From Desulfobacteraceae bacterium (GTDB lineage Bacteria; Desulfobacterota; Desulfobacteria; Desulfobacterales; Desulfatirhabdiaceae), in assembly GCA_027325475.1 (NCBI GenBank), contig DAIEFO010000075.1, positions 1-8,901 of the forward strand: 8,901 nt of DNA, written 5' to 3'. The notes under the pieces are model-generated. The model did no database searches, was not told the origin of the DNA, and saw only the letters and a list, made by a program, of their open reading frames with translations. The position numbers were made by a program, and so were the translations under genes. Position 1 is the stretch's first letter. Each line of letters begins with the position of its first letter. Below are positions 1 through 6,028 of the stretch, piece after piece.

Positions 1-8
1 CGCCGGGG

Positions 9-335
9 TCAATACCAGGAATCATAATACCGGATTCCAACTTCATATACGGAAGGATTCCGGGGCGCGGGCTTGCACCATTTAACCTCCGCCAGTGTGG
101 TTTGTCTCATTTCATCGGATAGATTGGACGAACGTGCGATGCGTTTGTAGTCTTTTGTCCGGATGATCACCGGAGCACCTGGATAATAAGCCGTATCGGA
201 TACCAGATACATGCCGTCCCTGCTGCAATTGACGACTCTGGCTGCGGACCAGTTCAACATGTTGAAGTTGGCGCAAAGCACTGAACCTTCAAGATCGGAA
301 CGACTGTCATGTCTTTTTTCGTCTGCATTTTCCAT
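9..335 (-). CDS. Single-domain PilZ protein, probable c-di-GMP receptor
   Basis: The 108-residue protein is essentially one PilZ domain with short ends. Both parts of the c-di-GMP-binding signature are present: RxxxR as R8-HDS-R12, and the NxSxxG form as N36-C-S38-RD-G41, followed by MYL as in many members. Later conserved positions include the turn PGAPVIIR and the strand segment AEVKWCK...YEVGIRYYD near the end. There is no signal peptide, membrane helix or partner domain, so it should be a cytoplasmic receptor that passes c-di-GMP levels to an unknown partner. It lies 256 bases downstream of mqnB on the same strand, behind a candidate terminator and with a strong ribosome binding site, so it may be transcribed on its own. 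Its proximity to the diguanylate cyclase suggests, but does not show, that it acts in the same pathway. The TGA stop is inside the window, so the gene is complete. Confidence 0.85.
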   Translation of the reverse strand: MENADEKRHDSRSDLEGSVLCANFNMLNWSAARVVNCSRDGMYLVSDTAYYPGAPVIIRTKDYKRIARSSNLSDEMRQTTLAEVKWCKPAPRNPSVYEVGIRYYDSWY

Positions 336-340
336 ATGGC

Positions 341-348
341 ACCTCCTT
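341..348 (-). promoter_or_regulatory. Strong ribosome binding site of the PilZ gene
   Basis: AAGGAGGT on the minus strand is a full match to the anti-Shine-Dalgarno sequence, five bases before the ATG at 335. It is the strongest such site in the window and fixes the start. It suggests high translation of the small PilZ protein compared with the coupled genes upstream. Confidence 0.8.
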
Positions 349-461
349 TTGAGGCAGAGGATTCCTTTTTCTGAAAGATCAAGAAACGAACCTGCACATA
401 GCCTTGAATTCCCAGAACAGGTTTACAACGAGCCTGAAGTTTCGGGAAGTTTTGAAGCAAC

Positions 462-495
462 AAAAACGTTCCGGCCTGTGGCAAGAGCACAGCCG
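462..495 (-). terminator. Candidate Rho-independent terminator downstream of mqnB
   Basis: On the minus strand CGGCTGTG, a seven-base loop and CACAGGCCG form an eight-pair, GC-rich stem with one bulged G (495 to 472). Five bases later there is a run of five T (466-462). It lies ~97 bases after the mqnB stop. The bulge and the gap before the T run make it imperfect. It would also separate the long operon from the PilZ gene, unless transcription reads through or the hairpin is part of a PilZ leader. Confidence 0.45.
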
Positions 496-504
496 CAATC
501 GAAT

Positions 505-530
505 ATCAGAGTGGAAAACAGATCAGAGTG
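505..530 (-). repeat. Pair of 9-bp direct repeats in the mqnB-PilZ intergenic region
   Basis: CACTCTGAT (minus strand) occurs at 530-522 and again at 513-505, with starts 17 bases apart. A second short direct repeat, GAAGTTT on the plus strand at 436-442 and 446-452, has a 10-base period. Both lie in the 256-base gap upstream of the PilZ gene and could be protein-binding sites. No regulator can be assigned, and short repeats of this size can arise by chance. The rest of 336-591 holds the terminator-like hairpin and the PilZ ribosome binding site; I see no gene and no convincing promoter in it. Confidence 0.35.
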
Positions 531-591
531 TAATAACGCAGGATTCACAAAAATTTAAACTAAAACACATCTATCCCTTCAGACTTTGACC

Positions 592-1407
592 TTAAGCATT
601 GATGTCCATTTTGTCAAGGATGACATAGTTTTTACGCGGCCAAATATGGCTTTGTAAGAAGTCGTCAATGCTGATGAGTGGCAGAATAGCTGCCGCAGCC
701 TCACCGGAACGGGTACATGCCAGCGGCAGATTCCATTCGGCCCGGTTCCGTTTTCCCACAAAATTGCTGACGCTGCGGACTTCAATCAACGGTATTTGAT
801 AATATAGGGATAAAAACGCTGCCGCTGCGCCTTCCATAGATTCGATAAAGGGTGAAAACGCCCTGAACAGAAACGCCGAACGTGCATCCGTTGCTGTAAC
901 AGTGGCGCCTGTAATAAAAGGCCCTTTAAATACCTGTATCCCGCGGGAGCGCCAGGCAGATGTCAGAAATGAGCAGACAGATGTCGCCAGATTCATATCC
1001 AGTGGATATCGTTCCCGGAATTCCATTCCGTTGCAGGTCAAGACCGGAAATGGTAGTTCCTGAAGCGCAGGACTGACGGTTTCAGATTCAATGCCCAGAT
1101 GAACGTCCACCTCAGAGGTGGCGACAGCGACATCCCCTATTTGCATGCCATGTTGGCGAAATCCGCCGCCGCAGCCAACCTGAATTATCAGACTCGGCTT
1201 CGCAGCTTCAACGCAGGCAGTCATAGCCTGAACCGTATTCACAATGCCGGGACCGGCGGTCAGCACGCACACCGGGATTTCTCCTGATCTGCCGCACCAA
1301 AGAGACCGTCTTCCGACCGGTTTTACAAAAAGGAAATCCAGACAGTCGCACAAGCTCTGAGTTTCAGCTTTCACCGCTGCCGTCACCAGTATGTACGAGG
1401 TTTCCAT
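592..1407 (-). CDS. mqnB: Futalosine hydrolase MqnB (menaquinone biosynthesis, futalosine pathway)
   Basis: The product belongs to the nucleoside phosphorylase/hydrolase fold. In the futalosine route to menaquinone, MqnB cleaves futalosine to dehypoxanthine futalosine plus hypoxanthine in the cytoplasm. Supporting segments are the N-terminal strand YILVTAAVKAE, the phosphorylase-type glycine segment VGCGGGF (77-83) followed by IGDVAVA, the ribose-binding Met191-Glu192 in ESMEGAAAA, and the base-side segment SVSNFVGKRNRAEW (212-225). Asn215 stands where adenine-specific nucleosidases carry Asp, which fits a 6-oxopurine (hypoxanthine) leaving group. At 271 residues it is somewhat longer than many family members, with an extra tail of about 25 residues after ILPLI. 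The ATG follows the tetR stop with no gap (TGAATG), so it is probably translated by coupling. The other mqn genes are not in the window. A related nucleosidase acting on another purine nucleoside is the main alternative, but the ESMEGAAAA and SNFVG segments favour MqnB. Confidence 0.85.
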   Translation of the reverse strand: METSYILVTAAVKAETQSLCDCLDFLFVKPVGRRSLWCGRSGEIPVCVLTAGPGIVNTVQAMTACVEAAKPSLIIQVGCGGGFRQHGMQIGDVAVATSEVDVHLGIESETVSPALQELPFPVLTCNGMEFRERYPLDMNLATSVCSFLTSAWRSRGIQVFKGPFITGATVTATDARSAFLFRAFSPFIESMEGAAAAFLSLYYQIPLIEVRSVSNFVGKRNRAEWNLPLACTRSGEAAAAILPLISIDDFLQSHIWPRKNYVILDKMDINA

Positions 1408-2070
1408 TCAGATTTTTTTCAGCCCTTTTTGAATCATTACCACCATGTTCCCGATCCATGAGACGACAATATTCATATCTCCATCAAAAAGTCCTAACCC
1501 TGCATCCATATGAGGAACCGCCTGGGCCTGAAGGAAGCGATCCATGACAGCATCCAGCATGAAGGCAGCTTTATCCATATCTACATGAGATCCAAGCTCT
1601 CCTCTATCCCTGGCGTCCTCCAGAAGCGACCGGATATATTCCAGACTGTATTGTCGCAGCGACAGCAGCATATCGTTACGGAAAGGAATGGAATCGTCTG
1701 TCAGAAGCTGAAGGTAAAGTTTATAGATCAGTGGATATTTCCGGATGAACCGGGCGCCGGCCAGGAAGGTCTCGGTCAGCCGGGTGGATAGATCGCTGGA
1801 TGTGGTCGTATCCCGGACATCCCTGAGGTAGTCTTTCACCTTGTGCAGCGCATGACTGAAGACAAATCTGAACAGTCCGTCCTTGGTTCCGAAATACTGA
1901 AAGAGCGAGCCCTTGGCAATGCCAAGCCGGTTTACAATGGCGTTGATACTGGCACCGGCATAACCTTTTTGACCGAAAGCTTCTGACGCTACGGTCAGAA
2001 TACGCTCCTGCTTTTCTTCCGGCAGATTGAGAAATCGTTCTGCGGCTGTTTGCGCCAGATACAATTTCAT
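1408..2070 (-). CDS. TetR/AcrR-family transcriptional regulator
   Basis: This is a DNA-binding regulator of 220 residues, normal for the family. The N-terminal TetR domain spans ~22-70: helix 1 includes ERILTVASEAFGQKGY, and the helix-turn-helix follows as SINAIVNRLGIAKGSLFQYF with the near-universal GxxxYF-type ending and GTKDGLF. Residues ~75-215 form the helical ligand-binding and dimer domain, which does not reveal its ligand. Its first 21 residues are a slightly long leader before helix 1. Translation is probably coupled to the cyclase gene, whose TGA shares bases with this ATG; there is only a weak A-rich ribosome binding site of its own. Its stop directly abuts the start of mqnB. Position suggests it may regulate this transcription unit or quinone-related genes, but no operator can be assigned. 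It is not a known component of Wsp or Che systems. Confidence 0.92.
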   Translation of the reverse strand: MKLYLAQTAAERFLNLPEEKQERILTVASEAFGQKGYAGASINAIVNRLGIAKGSLFQYFGTKDGLFRFVFSHALHKVKDYLRDVRDTTTSSDLSTRLTETFLAGARFIRKYPLIYKLYLQLLTDDSIPFRNDMLLSLRQYSLEYIRSLLEDARDRGELGSHVDMDKAAFMLDAVMDRFLQAQAVPHMDAGLGLFDGDMNIVVSWIGNMVVMIQKGLKKI

Positions 2071-3494
2071 ATTTTTTCGATGGTTTTGATGGCGACCGTG
2101 TCACAGAGACGCTCGACCAGGTGTTTTACCGCACAGCAGACAACCCGGTTACGGCCGCCATCCTTGGCCTGGTAGAGATTGTCATCTGCCGTTTTCAGCA
2201 ACTGTTCCAGGTTTGTCGATGTAGCTTCCGGGTTCGGGGGTTCCAGACCCGTTGCGCCAAAACTGGCAGTGACAGACAGTTGACCACCCTGATAAGAAAG
2301 GGGGGTGCATGCCACAGCGTTTCTGAGTTTTTCCGCGACACGCCCTGCCTGGGAAACGGCTGTTTCAGGCAACACTACCAGAAACTCTTCGCCGCCATAA
2401 CGGGCGATCCAGTCCACATCACGGCGTATGACATTCTGGAGGATATCTACAAAACGTATCAACACCGCATCGCCGGCCTGATGTCCGTAAGTGTCGTTCA
2501 CTTTTTTGAAATAATCGATATCCGCCAGCACGATTGAGAGTGGCTTTTTATACCGGATGGCGCGCTTGATCTCGTTTTCCAGTTGCTGGTTCAGAAATCC
2601 CCGGTTAAAACACCCTGTCAGTGGATCACGAATTGACAGTCTTTCGATTTTATCATTGGCTTCTTTGAGCAGCGTAATGGTTTTCCGCAGTTCGCGATTG
2701 ACCCTATTTCTTTCAATATGAACCTTGATTCTGGCCAGAAGCTCCTCTTTGGCGTAAGGCTTGACCAGATAATCCGATGCGCCGGCCTTGAAGACTTCCA
2801 GGATATCCGAAAGGTCGGACATGGCGGTCAGTACGATGATCGGCATGTCCTTGTTGCCCAGTTCCTGACGGACATGGCGGCATAACTGCATACCGTCCAG
2901 ATTGGGCATAACCAGATCCGTTATAACAATATCAATGGTATCCGGCGCAGAACGGAGCATTTCGATGGCCTGAAAACCATCTTCCGCCTCCAGAACGCGG
3001 ATACCTTCACGCTTCAGGCACAGCGATGTGATTTTTCGCGCGACGCTGCTGTCATCAGCCACCAGCGCCTGAATATCCATCTGCGGGGGTTGCGGATTCA
3101 GAATACTTCTTACCAGATTCAGAACCTCACCTTTCTGAAATGGTTTTACGATAAATTCAACCGCTCCCAGCTCAAACCCTTTTTTACGATCCGCAATGGT
3201 ATCGTTGCCTGTGATGAACACCACAGGGATCCGGGAATCCTCACTCGTCGAGAAAAACCGGGCATAATGCGATTCTCGAAGTTTTCGACACGTTTCAAAC
3301 CCGGTCATCTTCGGCATCTCGATATCGAGGGTGATCAAATCGGGAGCCGGTGTGGAAGCCGCCTGAATGAGGGCTTCCAATCCGTTTCTGGCCTCGATGA
3401 CTTCATAGCCTTCTTCCTCCAGTTCCTCACGAATCCGCATTCGAATGGTCTGGCTGTCATCCACCACCAGTATTCGTCCAGGTGTTCCAGTCAT
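2067..3494 (-). CDS. Response regulator diguanylate cyclase, receiver-receiver-GGDEF
   Basis: This is the likely output protein of the chemosensory pathway: a cytoplasmic enzyme making c-di-GMP from two GTP, controlled by phosphorylation. The order in 475 residues is receiver 1 (~6-130), receiver 2 (~141-262), a coiled-coil-like linker (~263-288) and GGDEF (~289-450). Receiver 1 has VVDDS, Asp57 in TLDIEMP and Lys117 in IVKPF. Receiver 2 has ADDSS, Asp193 in ITDLVMP, Thr223 and Lys245 in LVKPY. Both therefore look phosphorylatable, unlike PleD, whose second receiver is degenerate. The cyclase domain has DPLTGCFNR, ADIDYFKKVND with metal-binding Asp325, GHQAGD and the active-site GGEEF at 367-371. 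An inhibitory I-site, RDVD (358-361), sits exactly five residues before GGEEF, so product inhibition is expected. No EAL or HD-GYP domain follows. The ATG has AAAGGA seven bases upstream. The stop overlaps the next gene's start (ATGA), implying coupled translation. Confidence 0.95.
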   Translation of the reverse strand: MTGTPGRILVVDDSQTIRMRIREELEEEGYEVIEARNGLEALIQAASTPAPDLITLDIEMPKMTGFETCRKLRESHYARFFSTSEDSRIPVVFITGNDTIADRKKGFELGAVEFIVKPFQKGEVLNLVRSILNPQPPQMDIQALVADDSSVARKITSLCLKREGIRVLEAEDGFQAIEMLRSAPDTIDIVITDLVMPNLDGMQLCRHVRQELGNKDMPIIVLTAMSDLSDILEVFKAGASDYLVKPYAKEELLARIKVHIERNRVNRELRKTITLLKEANDKIERLSIRDPLTGCFNRGFLNQQLENEIKRAIRYKKPLSIVLADIDYFKKVNDTYGHQAGDAVLIRFVDILQNVIRRDVDWIARYGGEEFLVVLPETAVSQAGRVAEKLRNAVACTPLSYQGGQLSVTASFGATGLEPPNPEATSTNLEQLLKTADDNLYQAKDGGRNRVVCCAVKHLVERLCDTVAIKTIEKI

Positions 3495-3554
3495 GCCATA
3501 ATCCTTTGATCTATCGCCATGGTCTTCTGTCTTGTTTTCCGTGAGCCAGTTTTA

Positions 3555-4388
3555 TCAAGATTTGACTTGATAGAACACGGATTTGAGATGCCTCCTGGAT
3601 ATAAACTGCGGGGCGATGCCGGTCAGAGATTCTGTGGAACCAATGATCAGCGCACCATCCTCCAGCATCACTTTTTCGATGTTCTGAAACAGTTTTTTAC
3701 GATCTTCCACAGTAAAGTAAATACCTACGTTCCTGCAGAACACCATATCAAATTTTCCCATGCCTGTAAAAGGCTGCATGAGATTCATCGTTCTGAAAGT
3801 CGCCATACTGCGGATTTCATCGCAAATTTTCCAGACATTGCCATTTCGTGTAAAATATTTCAAAAGGTAAGCAGCCTCCACCCCCCGTTCAATTTCAAGC
3901 TGCGAATAGGTCCCATAACTGGCCCTTGCAATGGCAGCCCTGGAAATATCCGTTCCCAGCACCGTGATATTGCAGGATGTCATATTTTCCAATGCTTCTT
4001 TCAGCGCAATGGCGATGCTGTAAACCTCCTGTCCTGTGGAGCATCCTGCACTCCAGATGCGGATGGAAACCGGAAGACTGGAAAACGCATGGCGCCTTTT
4101 CCGATCTATCATATCCGGCAGAATCTTGTATTTCAGCATTTCAAACGGCGAATGATCGCGAAAAAACAAGGTTTCGTTGGTAGTAATCTGATCGATGATA
4201 TCTTTTTCAATGTCGCCGGTTCTATCCATTCGGGATTTGCGATACAGATCACTGAGGGTTTTGCATCCATGTACATTCAAAAGCGGCTCCAGCCGGGATT
4301 CAATCAGATATGACTTGGACGGTTCCAGCGCAATGCCGGTTAATTCATACACATACCTGGCCCAAAGACCGAATTCCATCCGATCCAT
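3555..4388 (-). CDS. cheR: CheR chemoreceptor glutamate methyltransferase
   Basis: CheR transfers methyl groups from S-adenosylmethionine to glutamates on the receptor cytoplasmic domain, opposing CheB. The 277-residue protein has the small N-terminal helical domain (~1-75) ending in the conserved ITTNETLFFRD segment (Arg77 region), then the SAM-binding Rossmann domain. Seen there are IWSAGCSTGQE (residues 111-121, SAM loop), GTDIS (145-149, with the ribose-binding acid), NLMQPF (202-207) and FCRNVGIYF (217-225), then the STESL segment (251-255). There is no fused TPR domain, unlike WspC. One oddity is the Gly in CRNVGIYF, where family members usually carry Leu or Met. The start ATG has AGGAG 11 bases upstream, and AGGAA touches the start directly. 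The next gene begins after 60 bases. Confidence 0.94.
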   Translation of the reverse strand: MDRMEFGLWARYVYELTGIALEPSKSYLIESRLEPLLNVHGCKTLSDLYRKSRMDRTGDIEKDIIDQITTNETLFFRDHSPFEMLKYKILPDMIDRKRRHAFSSLPVSIRIWSAGCSTGQEVYSIAIALKEALENMTSCNITVLGTDISRAAIARASYGTYSQLEIERGVEAAYLLKYFTRNGNVWKICDEIRSMATFRTMNLMQPFTGMGKFDMVFCRNVGIYFTVEDRKKLFQNIEKVMLEDGALIIGSTESLTGIAPQFISRRHLKSVFYQVKS

Positions 4389-4440
4389 TTCCTAATCTTC
4401 TCCTGTGAAACCATGATAACAAAGAAAAGCGTACAGGCGT

Positions 4441-5553
4441 TCAGCCGGAAACTGTCCGGCTGATTTCCCCGGCAATGGCTTCCAGCGGCGCAATGACATC
4501 CACAATTCCCATTTCGACCGGTTTTCTGGGCATTCCGTATATCAGGCTGGTGGATTCATCCTGGGCGATGATAAAGGCGCCCCGTTCCTTCATCAGTTTA
4601 AGCCCTTCACTGCCATCATATCCCATCCCCGTCATGATAACGCCGGTGGCATGGCGGCCATAGCAGTCTGCCACAGACCGGAACAGATAGTCGGCGGAAG
4701 GCTTGCAATTGTTTTCGGCGGCGTCATCGGTTATCCGGATCACCATCGAACGATTGCCTCCGGATGACAGCGCCACTTTCATCTGTTTGCCGCCAGGAGC
4801 GATGTATGCCGTGTTAGGACAAACAATCTCTCCATCCGCCGCCTCCTTGACCCAAATCCGACTGATGGCGTTCAACTTGACGGCAAGTGCTTCAGTGAAC
4901 ATCGGCGGCATGTGCTGCACGATAAACAGGGGAACACCGATATCCGCCGGGATATCCGGCATCACTTTCGCCAGCGCCACCGGGCCCCCTGTTGAAATGC
5001 CGATGGTGACAGCTCTGGATTTTTCCCGAATGCCTCCCGAAAACCTCAAAAATTCCGGAAGCGGCTTCTTTGTCTTTGATATCTGCGGTGTTGATGCAAT
5101 AACCATAGACCGTTCGGATTTCAGATGTGTCAAAGCGTCGATCATGGGCGTTATGGCGGATTTAAAAAGCGTTCTGTTATCTTCAAGCGTTCCTGCGGAA
5201 GGCTTGGGAATAAAGTCGAACGCACCCAGTTCCAGTGCTTTGAGCGTGATTCTGGCGCCTTCCGTCGTAAATATGCTGCATACAACAGATGCGGTTTCAG
5301 GTTGCTCAACCGCCAGGTGCTCCAGCACTTCGAGACCGTCCATCTCCGGCATTTCGATGTCCAGCGTTATGACATCCGGTTTCAGTGAACGCGCCTTGAT
5401 CAGGGCGATATGACCATTTTGAGCCGTTCCAACGACCTCAACACCTGGAAATTCCTCCAGTACGTCCTGAATCATTTTCCGGTACAGAATGCTGTCATCC
5501 ACCACCAGCACTTTGAGCTTTACACTGTCAGATACATCCATTTCCGGCACCAA
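4441..5553 (-). CDS. cheB: CheB protein-glutamate methylesterase/glutaminase (receiver + methylesterase)
   Basis: CheB removes methyl groups from receptor glutamates (and deamidates glutamines) to reset sensitivity, and is activated by phosphorylation from CheA. The 370-residue protein has the standard two-domain form. The receiver spans ~12-130, with VVDDS, phospho-acceptor Asp65 in TLDIEMP, Thr96/97 and Lys117 in FIPKP. A linker covers ~131-178. The methylesterase domain spans ~180-368, with the expected catalytic triad: Ser187 in GISTGG, His214 in VQHMP and Asp313 in MTGMGYDG. All key residues are present, so the enzyme should be active. The preferred start is TTG at 5553 because of the AGGAG site; ATG at 5541 would shorten it by four residues. 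It is followed by cheR after 52 bases with no terminator-like hairpin. Its likely substrate is the receptor encoded two genes upstream. Confidence 0.95.
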   Translation of the reverse strand: MVPEMDVSDSVKLKVLVVDDSILYRKMIQDVLEEFPGVEVVGTAQNGHIALIKARSLKPDVITLDIEMPEMDGLEVLEHLAVEQPETASVVCSIFTTEGARITLKALELGAFDFIPKPSAGTLEDNRTLFKSAITPMIDALTHLKSERSMVIASTPQISKTKKPLPEFLRFSGGIREKSRAVTIGISTGGPVALAKVMPDIPADIGVPLFIVQHMPPMFTEALAVKLNAISRIWVKEAADGEIVCPNTAYIAPGGKQMKVALSSGGNRSMVIRITDDAAENNCKPSADYLFRSVADCYGRHATGVIMTGMGYDGSEGLKLMKERGAFIIAQDESTSLIYGMPRKPVEMGIVDVIAPLEAIAGEISRTVSG

Positions 5554-5562
5554 TGTTTTTGA

Positions 5563-5567
5563 CTCCT
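5563..5567 (-). promoter_or_regulatory. Ribosome binding site of cheB, overlapping the cheW stop codon
   Basis: AGGAG on the minus strand overlaps the TAG stop of cheW and stands 9 bases before a TTG codon at 5553. A GTG follows directly at 5550, and the first ATG is at 5541, too far for this site. This supports a non-ATG start for cheB and translation coupled to cheW. Confidence 0.5.
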
Positions 5568-6009
5568 ATGCCCTGAGTACTTCCGCAAGGTTTAACACGC
5601 TGACCAGACGTTTGTCGGTTTTCAGCACGCCATCGAAATAGCGTTCCTGAATGTCGCGGACATTTGCCGGCGGCTTTTCGATGTCTTCCGTCCGTGTGCG
5701 GATGACATCTTCGATGCGATCCACCACCAGACCGATGGATTCATTTTCGTGCCGGACGATAATATTACGCCGTTGTCCCGTATCTGCACAGCATATCATG
5801 CCCAGGCGCTTTCCCACATCTATCACCGTGATAATCTGCCCTCTCAGATTCATGATACCCTTCACATAATCCGGCGCCAGAGGAACGGGAGTAACATCAT
5901 TCAACCGGTTGATTTCCTGTACCGTCAGAATGTTAATACCACAGCAGGCGTCCCCCAGATAAAATGTAGCCAGTTCCATTTCGCTGTCTGATTTTTCAGA
6001 ATGATTCAT
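5566..6009 (-). CDS. cheW: CheW chemotaxis adaptor protein
   Basis: CheW is a soluble scaffold that bridges receptor hairpin tips and the CheA CheW-like domain. The ~147-residue protein is of normal family length and is a single CheW domain. Recognisable segments are the first strand (ATFYLGDACCGINI), the VQEINR segment, the conserved core VKGIMNLRGQIITVIDVGKR, and the later strand SIGLVVDRIEDVI. No receiver is fused. Two ATG codons are possible. The one at 6009 has GGAAAGAG at good distance; the one at 6024 adds five residues, lies 4 bases after the receptor stop and lacks a clear ribosome binding site, so 6009 is preferred. The tight spacing to the receptor gene upstream and to cheB downstream (12 bases) indicates one operon. 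It is the only CheW in view, whereas Wsp has two. Confidence 0.93.
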   Translation of the reverse strand: MNHSEKSDSEMELATFYLGDACCGINILTVQEINRLNDVTPVPLAPDYVKGIMNLRGQIITVIDVGKRLGMICCADTGQRRNIIVRHENESIGLVVDRIEDVIRTRTEDIEKPPANVRDIQERYFDGVLKTDKRLVSVLNLAEVLRA

Positions 6010-6028
6010 GGCCGCTCTTTCCATCCGT

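Noticed and set aside
254..490. Minus-strand open frame of 78 codons between mqnB and the PilZ gene
   Set aside because: It overlaps the well-supported PilZ gene in another frame, has no recognisable domain and no convincing ribosome binding site.
522..550. Promoter-like pair TTGTGA, 17 bases, TCTGAT on the minus strand upstream of the PilZ gene
   Set aside because: Only four of six matches in each box, and it would sit upstream of the terminator-like hairpin, so transcription from it might not reach the gene. Not strong enough to annotate.
3553..3572. Perfect 7-bp inverted repeat TATCAAG / CTTGATA with a 6-base loop at the end of cheR
   Set aside because: AT-rich, lies mostly within coding sequence, and is not followed by a T run in the direction of transcription. 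Not a credible terminator.
3519..4313. Long plus-strand open frame of 264 codons opposite cheR
   Set aside because: Antisense to a full, motif-supported CheR. The translation has no recognisable domain, so it is a shadow of coding sequence.
4703..5413. Plus-strand open frame of 236 codons opposite cheB
   Set aside because: Antisense to CheB, Ser/Pro-rich low-information translation, no domain. It arises from the codon pattern of cheB.
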